NCBI RefSeq assembly: GCF_947488465.1
Contig: NZ_CANKZA010000002.1
Span: forward strand, 1 to 64,000
DNA length: 64,000 nucleotides
From: an uncultured Microbacterium sp.
Lineage (GTDB): Bacteria > Actinomycetota > Actinomycetes > Actinomycetales > Microbacteriaceae
Direction of reading: 5' to 3'
Part shown: positions 20,135 to 28,927 of the stretch, one piece after another
Layout of the letters: each line of letters opens with the position of its first letter
How positions within the stretch are numbered: position 1 is the first letter of the stretch
Notes under the pieces: model-generated
What the model saw: only the letters and a program-made list of their open reading frames with translations
What the model was told of the DNA's origin: nothing
Databases searched by the model: none
Position numbers and translations under genes: made by a program

Positions 20135-21897
20135 GTCGCCGCCTCCACCCCTCCGCGAGCCGACACCTTCTGCTCGAGCCGACAAGGTAGGTGCGCACCG
20201 AAGCTGTCGGTTCGCGTGGATGCTGTCGGCTCGGCGCGGGTGAGGGTCTGCTGCTGTTGCTCTTGCTGCTGGTGGAGGTCCTGCGGGCCGTCCTGGGGCG
20301 AGTGGTCCGGCGCGTCCTGCGGGTCGTAGATGATCGAGATCGCCTCGGTCACCGCGGCCTGATCGGTCACGAGGCCCGCGACGCCGCCCTGCCCGCCGTA
20401 CTCACCGCGCTCGGGCGCCGAACCGCCGACGATCCAGGTGTCCTTCGAGCCGCCGCCCTGCGACGAGTTGACGACGAGCTGTCCCTCCGGCAATGCCACC
20501 CGGGTGAGCCCGCCCGGCAGTACCCAGACCTCGTCGCCGTTGTTCACAGCGAACGGACGCAGGTCGGCGTGGCGTGGCCGCATCCCGTCTTCGACGAGCG
20601 TCGGGATGGTCGAGAGCATGACGACGGGCTGCGCGATCCACCCACGCGGGTCTTTGCGAAGCTTCTTGCGGAGCTTCTCGAGTTCGGCGGGCGACGCATC
20701 CGGCCCCACGACGAGGCCTTTGCCGCCGGACCCGTCGACGGGCTTGACGACGAGCTCGTCGAGCCGATCGAGCACTTCCTCGAGCGCACCCGGGTCTTCG
20801 AGCCGCCAGGTGTCGACGTTCTTCAGGATCGGCTCTTCCGCGAGGTAGTACCGGATGAGATCCGGCACGTAGGTGTAGAGGAGCTTGTCGTCGGCGACGC
20901 CATTGCCGACCGCGTTGGCGATCGTGACGTTGCCGAGGCGCGCGGCGAGGAGCAGGCCCGGCGCCCCGAGCATCGAATCGGCGCGGAACTGCAGCGGATC
21001 GAGGAAGTCGTCGTCGACACGCTTGTAGATCACGTCGACACGCTTGGACCCGCGGGTCGTGCGCATGAAGACCTTCCCGCCCATGCACTGGAGATCACGA
21101 CCCTCGACGAGTTCGACACCCATGAGCCGGGCGAGCAGCGTGTGTTCGAAGTACGCGGAGTTGTAGACGCCGGGGGTCAACACCACGACGTTGGGATCGT
21201 CCACTCCGGGAGGCGCCGACGCGCGGAGCGCCTGCAGCAGCTTGTTGGGATAGTCGCCGACGGGTCGCACGTGCATCGAGACGAAGAGCTCGGGCAGGGT
21301 CTGCGCCATCACCCGGCGGTTCGAGATGACGTAGCTCACTCCGGACGGCACGCGCACGTTGTCTTCCAGTACGCGCATTTCGCCGTGCTCGTCGCGGATG
21401 AGGTCGATTCCGGCGACCTGGATCCGCACTCCGTTGGCCGAGTGGATGCCGGCGGCCTGCCGGTAGAAGTATTGCGAACTGGCGATGAGCGCGGCCGGGA
21501 GAACGCCGTCGCGGACACAGTGCTGACGGCCATAGGCGTCGTCGAGGAAGGCCTCGAGCGCCTTGACCCGCTGCTGCACACCCTTTTCCACGCGCGACCA
21601 CTCGTCGTATTCGATGACGCGCGGAACCGCGTCGAGCGGGAAGGGCCGCTCTTCGCCGGCGAAATCGAACGTCACGCCCTGCGCGAGATACGAGCTGGCG
21701 AGCGATTCGGTCCGCCCGCGCAGCTCTTCCTGGGTCATCTTCGCGAGCGCCTGATAGAGCTCGCGATAGGCCGTGCGCGAAGGCACATCGGCTCCGGCGC
21801 TGGTCGGCGCCGCGAACATCTCATCGAACGCCGGCACCCCCGACGCGGTTTTGCGAGGCGCGAGCGTGGAGCCGTATCCGTCGAACAGGTCACCCAT
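20128..21897 (-). CDS. Circularly permuted ATP-grasp type 2 protein (COG2308)
   Basis: The product is 589 residues. Family landmarks are QRVKALEAFLDDAYG, the ligand stretch VLEDNVRVPSGVSYVISNR, DVIYKRVDDDFLDP, NAVGNGVADDK, VVKPVDGSGGKGLVVG (the ATP-binding glycine loop) and LPGGLTRVAL. The family is predicted to ligate peptides or amines using ATP. The last 65 or so residues depart from the family: a low-complexity acidic stretch, then a Gln-rich run (HQQQEQQQQ) and a Ser/Thr/Ala tail reading through to the alpha-E start. A TAGGCT box 6 nt upstream of the ATG suggests a leaderless transcript for the triad. Confidence 0.88.
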   Translation of the reverse strand: MGDLFDGYGSTLAPRKTASGVPAFDEMFAAPTSAGADVPSRTAYRELYQALAKMTQEELRGRTESLASSYLAQGVTFDFAGEERPFPLDAVPRVIEYDEWSRVEKGVQQRVKALEAFLDDAYGRQHCVRDGVLPAALIASSQYFYRQAAGIHSANGVRIQVAGIDLIRDEHGEMRVLEDNVRVPSGVSYVISNRRVMAQTLPELFVSMHVRPVGDYPNKLLQALRASAPPGVDDPNVVVLTPGVYNSAYFEHTLLARLMGVELVEGRDLQCMGGKVFMRTTRGSKRVDVIYKRVDDDFLDPLQFRADSMLGAPGLLLAARLGNVTIANAVGNGVADDKLLYTYVPDLIRYYLAEEPILKNVDTWRLEDPGALEEVLDRLDELVVKPVDGSGGKGLVVGPDASPAELEKLRKKLRKDPRGWIAQPVVMLSTIPTLVEDGMRPRHADLRPFAVNNGDEVWVLPGGLTRVALPEGQLVVNSSQGGGSKDTWIVGGSAPERGEYGGQGGVAGLVTDQAAVTEAISIIYDPQDAPDHSPQDGPQDLHQQQEQQQQTLTRAEPTASTRTDSFGAHLPCRLEQKVSARGGVEAATC

Positions 21898-21903
21898 GGG
21901 ACG

Positions 21904-21909
21904 AGCCTA
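21904..21909 (-). promoter_or_regulatory. -10 box for the ATP-grasp / alpha-E / transglutaminase operon
   Basis: On the minus strand TAGGCT lies 6 nt before the ATG at 21897, the spacing expected when transcription starts at the start codon. No Shine-Dalgarno is visible. No clear -35 was found. Confidence 0.4.
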
Positions 21910-21960
21910 GTCCGGGCCGTGTTTCGGCAGTATGTCGGATGCCGCCGGGCGCGGCGGGGG

Positions 21961-23178
21961 TCAGGACGACAAGACCAGGCGCAGCTGCTCGACGGCCCAG
22001 TCGAGCTCGGTCGCGCGGATCACGATCGGAGGGGCGATGCGGATCGTCTGGCCGTGCGTGTCCTTGACGAGCACGCCGCGCGCGAGGAGCTTCTCGGCGA
22101 CCTCACGCCCCGTGCCGACGACCGGATCGATGTCGACGCCGGCCCACAATCCCACGACGCGGACCGCGACGACGCCGTGTCCGATGAGCGCGTCGAGCTG
22201 TACCGCGAGATGCTCGCCGAGCGCCGTCGCACGGGTCTGGAATTCTCCGGATGCCAGCATCTCGACCACCTGGAGGCCAACCGCGGTCGCGAGCGGATTG
22301 CCCCCGAAGGTCGATCCGTGCTCGCCGGGGCGGATGACACCCAGCACGTCACGATTCGCGACGACGGCCGACAGCGGCACAATGCCGCCACCGAGCGCCT
22401 TGCCGAGCAGGTACACGTCCGGGACGACACCCTCCCGATCACACGCGAACGTCGTTCCCACGCGGGCGAGACCGGACTGGATCTCGTCGGCGATGAACAG
22501 CACGTTCCGTCGGTCGCAGATCTCGCGGACCTGGCGGAGGTACCCCTCCGGCGGGATCACGACGCCCGCTTCACCCTGGATGGGCTCGACGAGAACGGCG
22601 GCGGTGTTCTCGTCGATCGCGGCCTCGATTGCCGCGGCATCCCCGAACGGCACCGAGACGAACCCGGGCGTGAACGGGCCGAAGCCTTCGCGCGCCCGCG
22701 GGTCATCGCTGAAGCTGACGATCGTGGTGGTGCGGCCGTGGAAGTTGCCGTCGGCGACGATGATGGTGGCGGCATCCGGAGCGACGCCCTTGACGCGATA
22801 CGCCCACGCCCGCGCGACCTTGATGCCGGTCTCGACGGCTTCGGCGCCCGTGTTCATCGGCAGGACGAGGTCTTTGCCGCAGAGGGCTGCCAGCGCTCCC
22901 GCGAACGGCCCGAGCTGGTCGTTGTGGAACGCCCGACTCGTCAACGTGATGCGCCCGAGCTGCTCGGTTGCCGCGGCGACGAGGGCCGGATGCCGGTGAC
23001 CGAAGTTCACGGCCGAATAGGCCGAGAGGAGGTCGAGGTAGCGCTTGCCCTCGACGTCGGTGACCCATGCGCCCTCGCCGCGGGCGATGACGACCGGCAG
23101 CGGGTGGTAATTGTGGGCGACGTGCGCGTCTTCGGCGTCGATGAGCTCGGCGGCGGCGTCCGGAGCGGTCATGGTCAT
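21961..23178 (-). CDS. rocD: Ornithine aminotransferase
   Basis: The product is 405 residues, a class III PLP aminotransferase. It has YLDLLSAYSAVNFGHRHP near the N-terminus, MNTGAEAVETGIKVAR, ADGNFHGRTT, the PLP-ring aspartate in IADEIQSG (Asp231) and the Schiff-base Lys260 in LLGKALGGG. These are hallmark ornithine:2-oxoacid transaminase stretches. It converts ornithine to glutamate-5-semialdehyde. ATG 23178 has GAGGAAA upstream and overlaps the preceding stop as ATGA, so it is translationally coupled to the guanidino-hydrolase gene. Its product can be oxidised to glutamate by the PutA encoded a few kilobases away. Confidence 0.93.
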   Translation of the reverse strand: MTMTAPDAAAELIDAEDAHVAHNYHPLPVVIARGEGAWVTDVEGKRYLDLLSAYSAVNFGHRHPALVAAATEQLGRITLTSRAFHNDQLGPFAGALAALCGKDLVLPMNTGAEAVETGIKVARAWAYRVKGVAPDAATIIVADGNFHGRTTTIVSFSDDPRAREGFGPFTPGFVSVPFGDAAAIEAAIDENTAAVLVEPIQGEAGVVIPPEGYLRQVREICDRRNVLFIADEIQSGLARVGTTFACDREGVVPDVYLLGKALGGGIVPLSAVVANRDVLGVIRPGEHGSTFGGNPLATAVGLQVVEMLASGEFQTRATALGEHLAVQLDALIGHGVVAVRVVGLWAGVDIDPVVGTGREVAEKLLARGVLVKDTHGQTIRIAPPIVIRATELDWAVEQLRLVLSS

Positions 23179-24047
23179 CGGTTTCCTCGCAGTTCGAGCG
23201 TGCAGCACTTGATTCCACCGCCACCGAGCAACAGCTCGGACAGGTCGACGAGCACCGGGTTGTAGCCGCGTTCGCGCAGCTGGGCTTCGAACCCGGTCGC
23301 CCGCGGCGAGATGAACACGTTGTAGCCGTCGCTGGCCGAGTTCAACCCGAAGACGGCGCCGTCCTCGTCCGAAACCGTGATCGCGTCGGGGAAGCGTTCC
23401 TCCAGAGTGCGGCGGGATTCGTCATCGAACGCGGCGGGGAGGTAAGCGATGTTCGCGTTCTCCACGCCTCCCGGACCCTCGACCGGATCGAGCACCGAGA
23501 TCGCGGTGTCGAGGTGGTAGAACCGCGGGTCGATCAACCGCAGCGAGACGACCTCACGGCCGAACACCTCGGCGATCTCGCGGTGGCTGTCACCCACCGA
23601 CCGGAACCCGGTGCCGGCGAGGATCGTGTCGCCGACCAGCAGGAAATCGCCCTCGCCTTCCTGCACCTCGATCGGCTCGACGACCTCGAACCCGTTCGCC
23701 GCGAACCAGTCCATGAAGGGGCGTTCTTCGCCGCTGCGCTCGGGCACGCGGAAACGCACGCCCAGCGCACGCCCGTCGATGATGAACCCGCCGTTGGCGG
23801 TGTAGACCATGTCGGGAAGGCCCGGAACGGCGTCGATCAGTTCGACCTCGTGGCCGAGCGCGAGGTAGGTGTCGTGGAGCGTCTGCCACTGCGCAACAGC
23901 CTTGGCCGTGTCGGTCGGCTTCGCCGGCTCCATCCACGGGTTGATCCGATAGCTGACGGTGAAGTGCTCGGGGCGGCACATGAGGTACCGACGCCGCTGC
24001 GCGATGCGTGATGCCGACGGGAGGGTCTGGCTGAGGGGTGTGGACAT
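23175..24047 (-). CDS. Guanidino hydrolase: dimethylargininase or arginine dihydrolase
   Basis: The 290-residue protein of the amidinotransferase / DDAH (beta-alpha propeller) superfamily has the catalytic His178 in DPRFYHLDT, the nucleophile Cys281 (or Cys282) in GGGIKCCTLE, Asp80 in LPDMVYTANGG, and Asn85 in the same stretch. Annotation pipelines usually call such proteins dimethylargininase. However, INPWME near residue 36, SGEERPFMDWF and the coupled ornithine aminotransferase resemble the catalytic part of cyanobacterial arginine dihydrolase (ArgZ/AgrE), which yields ornithine, CO2 and ammonia. That resemblance is from memory and unverified. GAGGAG precedes the ATG. Confidence 0.82.
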   Translation of the reverse strand: MSTPLSQTLPSASRIAQRRRYLMCRPEHFTVSYRINPWMEPAKPTDTAKAVAQWQTLHDTYLALGHEVELIDAVPGLPDMVYTANGGFIIDGRALGVRFRVPERSGEERPFMDWFAANGFEVVEPIEVQEGEGDFLLVGDTILAGTGFRSVGDSHREIAEVFGREVVSLRLIDPRFYHLDTAISVLDPVEGPGGVENANIAYLPAAFDDESRRTLEERFPDAITVSDEDGAVFGLNSASDGYNVFISPRATGFEAQLRERGYNPVLVDLSELLLGGGGIKCCTLELRGNR

Positions 24048-24158
24048 TTACTCGCTCCTCGGACGAAGGGCGGCGGACGCTGTCCAGAGGCCCGTCGGCG
24101 CTTCGACTCCCCGAAAACACCAGGGAGGAAAGGTCGTGGCGGGCACGCCGGACTCCAT

Positions 24159-24175
24159 TGTGCCAGATCGGCACA
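24159..24175. promoter_or_regulatory. Palindromic operator between ddaH/rocD and tetR
   Basis: TGTGCC-AGATC-GGCACA is a perfect 6-bp inverted repeat with a 5-bp spacer in the 186-bp divergent region. Its position suits a regulator acting on the guanidino-hydrolase operon and/or the TetR gene. Which protein binds is not shown by the sequence. Confidence 0.5.
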
Positions 24176-24220
24176 GCGCACAGCGGAAGCGAATTCCGAG
24201 CACGCGAACGCCGAAGTGAG

Positions 24221-24226
24221 TAGATT
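24221..24226 (+). promoter_or_regulatory. -10 box for the TetR-family gene (leaderless type)
   Basis: TAGATT lies exactly 7 nt before ATG 24234, with no Shine-Dalgarno between. This is the spacing of leaderless actinobacterial transcripts. Confidence 0.45.
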
Positions 24227-24233
24227 TTTTCTT

Positions 24234-24953
24234 ATGGCAAGACGCACGGGGGAAGAAACGCGCGCGCTGCTGCTCCGCGTGGGGATGCAGATGCTCCTCG
24301 AGCGTGGGGTGAGCGCCGGCATCCAGCACATCCGCCTGCAGGATGTGCTGCGGCGCGCGGACCTGACGACGGGGGCGGCGTACCGCTTGTGGGCCGATCA
24401 GACCGACTACCAGCGCGACCTGGCTGTGGCGATGGTGCGCCTGCGTCTGAGCAACCCGGCGGACTATGTGCGCGGTGCGGTGACCGGGCTCGTCGAGGCA
24501 GGCGCGCCGGGAGACGACGTCATCCGCGCCGCGGCCGACGCGCATGTGCGTACCGCCATGAGCGATGTCGACGACCCGGACGAGGCCCTCGATGCGCAAT
24601 CGTTCCTGATCGCCCTCGCCCTGCGCACCGCCGCCGATACCTGGCCGGAACTGAAGACTGCCAGCAGGGAACGCCACGACGAATCGATCGCGGCCTTCGA
24701 TGAGTTCTACGGTTTTCTGATGACGTCCTACGGCATGCGAATGAAGTCCCCCCTGACGATCACCGACTTCAGCGAGGCGATGGCCGCGTTCGGTGAGGGC
24801 TTCGCGGTGCGCGCACTCGAGGGTATCCCGCACCCCCGGATCACGGCTGCCGCGGGCGACGACGTCCCCGCCGGGCAGTGGTCGCTGTTCGCCCTCGGTG
24901 TCCGCGCACTGGTCAACGAGTTCATGGTCCCGATCGAACCCGCAGCGCGCTGA
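24234..24953 (+). CDS. TetR-family transcriptional regulator
   Basis: The product is 239 residues from ATG 24234. The N-terminal TetR helix-turn-helix spans about residues 8-55. The region LQDVLRRADLTTGAAYRLW has the typical turn followed by the conserved Y-x-x-W/F of the recognition helix. The remaining 180 residues are a helical ligand domain with no recognisable ligand class. It is divergent from the guanidino-hydrolase/rocD operon and convergent with putA, so a role in controlling arginine or ornithine use is a fair guess from position. A GTG at 24216 is in frame, but it would overlap the putative -10. Confidence 0.85.
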   Translation: MARRTGEETRALLLRVGMQMLLERGVSAGIQHIRLQDVLRRADLTTGAAYRLWADQTDYQRDLAVAMVRLRLSNPADYVRGAVTGLVEAGAPGDDVIRAAADAHVRTAMSDVDDPDEALDAQSFLIALALRTAADTWPELKTASRERHDESIAAFDEFYGFLMTSYGMRMKSPLTITDFSEAMAAFGEGFAVRALEGIPHPRITAAAGDDVPAGQWSLFALGVRALVNEFMVPIEPAAR

Positions 24954-25081
24954 CGACCGCCGGGCGCGGGGATGCCCCGGGGCCGAGCGATCAACCTCGA
25001 CCCCAGAGCGACACTCCCCCCGGTGTGCCATCTGGCAGGAGTTTCGGGTCCGACCGTGCTGGAACTGGTGACTCCTACGGA

Positions 25082-25152
25082 GCGCTCCCCAGAAGCGCCA
25101 TGTTCATGGTGCCGCCGGAAGGCCCCGGCATCTAGAAAGATAAGTTGTTTCT
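25082..25152. terminator. Cluster of short hairpins between convergent tetR and putA
   Basis: The 212-bp convergent gap contains three small hairpins: GCGCT/AGCGC (25082-25098), CCATG-TT-CATGG (25098-25109) and AGAAA/TTTCT (25134-25152). The last has T-rich flanks. Individually weak, together they are the only candidate transcription stop here. I see no gene in this gap. Confidence 0.3.
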
Positions 25153-25165
25153 CTGATGAATCGTC

Positions 25166-28100
25166 TCAGATGATGTCGGCGAACGTCGGGTCGGGATTGC
25201 CGAACCGGTGGGCCGTGATCGCGAGCGCCTGCTCGTGGAGGAACGGCAGGAGCTCGATCCGCCCGGCCGTCGTCACCGGGTTGTCATAGACGGCGATATC
25301 CGGGTCGCCGTTCGTCACGTCGGCGAGCGCGCGGTGCATCTCGGCGACGGATGTCGGAGTGCCGATGAGTCGCACGCGCGCGGGGCGGCCTGCGGCATCC
25401 GGCTGCAGCCGATCCGTCCACTCCTCCTCCGTCTCGACCGACACCGGCAGGTTCAGCTCGCCGAGGGCACGACGCACACCCGCCGGCAGCCCGACCGGAG
25501 CGCTGAAGGTGACCGTCGAGCCGGCCCGCACTCCCGCGATCACGACGCGCAGCACCTCATGCCAGGCGGCGTCACCGGCGGCACGGATCGCGACGTCGAC
25601 CGGGCGGTAGCGGAAGAGGTTACGTTCGACCTCGAGGTGCGAGACATCGCGCACCTGACCGAACTCCCGATCCCACGCGATCGCATCCGACAGCGCGCCG
25701 CGGCGCAGCCACTCGAAACCGTCGTAGGCGAGGCTGGGCTGGGCTGATTCGATGAGCGTCGTGATGCGGGTGTCGAGTCCGCGCAGGTGCAGGGTCGACG
25801 ACGGCGCTGCGCCCGCCGACGCGCGCCACGATCCGAGCCCGATGAGGTAGTTGGGTCCCCCGGCCTTCGCGCCGGCGCCCACCGACGAGCGCTTCCATCC
25901 GCCGAAGGGCTGGCGCTGGACGATCGCGCCGGTGATCCCGCGGTTGACGTAGAGATTTCCGGCCTGGACGTCGTCGAGCCAAAGCGCGAGATCATCGGGG
26001 CTCTGTGTGTACAGGCCTGCCGTCAGGCCGTACGCGACGGCATTCTGCAACTCGATCGCGTGACTGAGCGACGTCGCGTGCATGACGGCGAGCACAGGTC
26101 CGAAGAATTCCTCCCGGTGCATGCGAGAGCCCGGCTGCACGCCCACGCGGATGCCGGGGCGCCAGAGCCTTCCGGCGAGGGAGGGGTCGGCATCCTCGAC
26201 GGGGCGCGGTTCGACAAGCCACCGCTCGCCGTCTTCCAGCGTCGACAGCGCCCACGCGAGCTTGCCCTGGGGCACCTCGACGAGCGGCCCGACCTCGCTG
26301 AGCGGATCGGTGGGTGCGCCCACGCGGAGGGATTCCACGGCATCCACCAGCTGCCGCGCGAAGCGCTGCGAGCGCCCGACCGGACCCACCAGGATCGCGA
26401 TCGACGCAGCGGAGCACTTCTGCCCGGCGTGACCGAATGCACTCTTGACGAGATCGGATGCCGCGAGGTCCAAGTCGGCGGACGGCATGACGATCATCGC
26501 GTTCTTGCCGCTCGTCTCTGCCAGCAACGGCAGGTCGGGGCGCCACGACCGGAAGAGCGCGGCCGTCTCCCATGCGCCGGTGAGGATCACCCGGTCGACG
26601 TCCGGATGGGACAGCAGCTGCTGACCCAGGTCGCCTTCATCGATGTCGACGAGTGCGAGGACGTCGCGCGACACTCCGGCCTCATCGAGTGCGTCCCATA
26701 GCGCCTCGACGACGACGACGGCGCAGCGCCGGGCCTGCGGGGCAGGCTTGAAGACGACTCCCGATCCGGCGGCGAGCGCCGCGAGCACTCCCCCGGCCGG
26801 AATGGCCACGGGGAAGTTCCACGGCGGAGTGATGACCGTCAGCCGGGCGGGCACGAACACCGCACCGGCGATGCTGTCGAGTTCACGCGCCGTCGCAGCG
26901 TAGTACGCGGCGAAATCGACCGCTTCGCTGACTTCGACGTCGGCCTCGGCGAAGACCTTTCCTGTCTCGGATGCCGCCACTTCGATCAGTTCACCGCGGC
27001 GCCGCTCGAGCGCATGCGCGGCGCGCTGCAGCACCGCGCCACGGTCGGCCGCCGGGGTCGCACCCCAGGCCGCCGCTGCCGTGCGCACCCGCCGGAGCGT
27101 GTCTTCGAGGGCGTCCGCGTCGTCGAGACGGGCGGCGGCGATCGTCCTTTCGCCGGCGTCGGACGTGGCCACCCGGCCGAGGATCTCCCGCGCCCATGCG
27201 CGGTTCGCGGGAAGTGCCGGATCAGTGTCGGGCGCATTGCGGAAGCCCGGGGCACCCTCGGTGGGCTGCGCCGATTCACGCGGCGAGAAGACGGCCGTCT
27301 CGACATATTCCTGCCCCGCTCGGGCGATGCCGAGCACGGCCTGGGTGAGCCCCTCCGCCGCATGCTCGCCCGTCTCGCGAGTGCGCTGAATGGATGCCGG
27401 AGCCTCCGCGAGAGCGCCCCGGTCCTGCCGCCGGTTGGCCCCCACCGGTAGCGCCGGATCGCCGGCGCGCTCCACCGAGGCGATGAAGCGGTCGCGCTCG
27501 CGCGCGAACAGACGCGGGTCATCGTGCAGATCGAACGCGGCCGAGAGGAAGTTCTCGCTCGACGCGTTCTCCTCGAGGCGCCGCACGAGATAGCTGATCG
27601 CGACATCGAACTCGTCCGGCCGGACCACCGGGACGTAGAGCAGCACGTGACCGACGTCGGCGCTGACCGCCGCGACCTGGCCCTGCGCCATGCCGAGGAG
27701 CATCTCGAACTCGACGCCATCCGTGACCCCGCGCTCACCCGCGAGTAACCATGCGTAGGCGATGTCGAAGAGGTTGTGACCGGCGACGCCGATGCGCACG
27801 GCATCCGTGTGCTCGGGCCGCAGGGCTTCATCGAGGCACCGCAGATAGCTCGCGTCGGAGTCGAGCTTGCTCGCGTGCGTGGCAAGGTCCCAGCCGTGCA
27901 TCACGGCATCCACCCGCTCCATCGCGAGGTTCGCGCCCTTGACGAGACGCACCTTGATGCGCGCGCCGCCGTCCGCGACGCGCTGCTGCGCCCAGGCGGT
28001 CAGCTGCTGCAGGGCCGGCAGCGCGTCGGGCAGGTAGGCCTGCAGCACGATGCCCGCCTCGAGCGAGTGCAGTCGCGGGTCGTCCAGGATGCGGGTGAAC

Positions 28101-28792
28101 ACCGCGATCGTGAGGTCGAGGTCGCGGTACTCCTCCATATCGAGGTTGATGAAGGTCGCGTCGGTGGATGCCGTCAGGTACAGCGGGAGCAGGCGCTCGA
28201 CAACGGAGTCGACCACCTCGTCGAACGCCCACATCGAGATGTGGCTGGCGATCGCGGACACCTTCACCGACACGTAGTCGACGTCGGGTCGACGGATGAG
28301 GTCATGGATGCCGTCGAGTCGCCGCTTCGCCTCCGCCTCGCCGAGGACCGCCTCGCCGAGGAGGTTGAGGTTCAGCCGCGCACCGGCGGAGCGGAGCTTC
28401 TCGATCGCGGGTCCGAGCTTGTCGGGGCGTGCGTCGACGACGAGGTGACCGACCATTTCACGCAACACGCGGCGCGCGATCGGGACCACGGGAGTCGGGA
28501 GCACCGGCGCGACAGCCCCACCGAGGCGCACGGCTCCCCGCAGATACCACGGCAGGAATCCCGGCACGAGCGGCGCGACCCGCTGCAGGTTCGCCGCGGC
28601 GGCCGCGTGCGACTCGGGTCGCATCACTCCGTCGACGAATCCGATCGTGAAGGGCAACCCCTGGGGGTCCTTCAGCACGCCCGCGAGGCGCTCGGCGGCC
28701 GGGTCGGCGTCGACCTCGGCGGCTTCGCGCACCCAGCGCTGCGCGAGCGCGATCGACTGCTCCACCAGGGGCGAAAGGTTCTGCTCGGGCAT
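25166..28792 (-). CDS. putA: Bifunctional proline dehydrogenase / glutamate-semialdehyde dehydrogenase
   Basis: From ATG 28792 the protein has about 1208 residues. The N-terminal FAD-dependent proline dehydrogenase barrel (to about 450) includes VSVKVSAIASH, NLDMEEYRDLDLT, RLVKGANLAMER and the EFEMLLGMAQ stretch. The aldehyde dehydrogenase domain (about 520-1000) has PPWNFPVAIPAGG, Glu759 in AETSGKNA and the nucleophile Cys793 in GQKCSAAS. A C-terminal ALDH-like extension follows. It oxidises proline via P5C/GSA to glutamate. AGGAGG lies 5 nt before ATG 28792; in-frame ATGs at 28855 and 28879 lack such a site. There is no DNA-binding ribbon-helix-helix domain, so regulation probably comes from a separate protein, perhaps the divergent LysR. 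Confidence 0.92.
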   Translation of the reverse strand: MPEQNLSPLVEQSIALAQRWVREAAEVDADPAAERLAGVLKDPQGLPFTIGFVDGVMRPESHAAAAANLQRVAPLVPGFLPWYLRGAVRLGGAVAPVLPTPVVPIARRVLREMVGHLVVDARPDKLGPAIEKLRSAGARLNLNLLGEAVLGEAEAKRRLDGIHDLIRRPDVDYVSVKVSAIASHISMWAFDEVVDSVVERLLPLYLTASTDATFINLDMEEYRDLDLTIAVFTRILDDPRLHSLEAGIVLQAYLPDALPALQQLTAWAQQRVADGGARIKVRLVKGANLAMERVDAVMHGWDLATHASKLDSDASYLRCLDEALRPEHTDAVRIGVAGHNLFDIAYAWLLAGERGVTDGVEFEMLLGMAQGQVAAVSADVGHVLLYVPVVRPDEFDVAISYLVRRLEENASSENFLSAAFDLHDDPRLFARERDRFIASVERAGDPALPVGANRRQDRGALAEAPASIQRTRETGEHAAEGLTQAVLGIARAGQEYVETAVFSPRESAQPTEGAPGFRNAPDTDPALPANRAWAREILGRVATSDAGERTIAAARLDDADALEDTLRRVRTAAAAWGATPAADRGAVLQRAAHALERRRGELIEVAASETGKVFAEADVEVSEAVDFAAYYAATARELDSIAGAVFVPARLTVITPPWNFPVAIPAGGVLAALAAGSGVVFKPAPQARRCAVVVVEALWDALDEAGVSRDVLALVDIDEGDLGQQLLSHPDVDRVILTGAWETAALFRSWRPDLPLLAETSGKNAMIVMPSADLDLAASDLVKSAFGHAGQKCSAASIAILVGPVGRSQRFARQLVDAVESLRVGAPTDPLSEVGPLVEVPQGKLAWALSTLEDGERWLVEPRPVEDADPSLAGRLWRPGIRVGVQPGSRMHREEFFGPVLAVMHATSLSHAIELQNAVAYGLTAGLYTQSPDDLALWLDDVQAGNLYVNRGITGAIVQRQPFGGWKRSSVGAGAKAGGPNYLIGLGSWRASAGAAPSSTLHLRGLDTRITTLIESAQPSLAYDGFEWLRRGALSDAIAWDREFGQVRDVSHLEVERNLFRYRPVDVAIRAAGDAAWHEVLRVVIAGVRAGSTVTFSAPVGLPAGVRRALGELNLPVSVETEEEWTDRLQPDAAGRPARVRLIGTPTSVAEMHRALADVTNGDPDIAVYDNPVTTAGRIELLPFLHEQALAITAHRFGNPDPTFADII

Positions 28793-28901
28793 GCCGACCT
28801 CCTCGTGCGTGGCCGTCTCGGCGCTCACGTTGTCCTCAGACTGCCTCGTCTCCATCCGTTCAGCGTGCGGCACGACCATGATTCGTGAAAAGCGATGATC
28901 T

Positions 28902-28915
28902 ACGATGGATATCGT
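28902..28915. promoter_or_regulatory. Inverted repeat in the putA / lysR divergent region
   Basis: ACGAT-GGAT-ATCGT lies 13 bp before the LysR ATG and upstream of putA. LysR-type regulators bind interrupted dyads at divergent promoters, so this is a candidate autoregulatory and activation site. Confidence 0.4.
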
Positions 28916-28927
28916 TGGGTTTTATCG

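Noticed and set aside
20191..23265. A 1024-residue plus-strand open frame
   Set aside because: Antisense to the ATP-grasp and rocD genes, both with full catalytic motifs. Shadow of G+C-rich codon structure.
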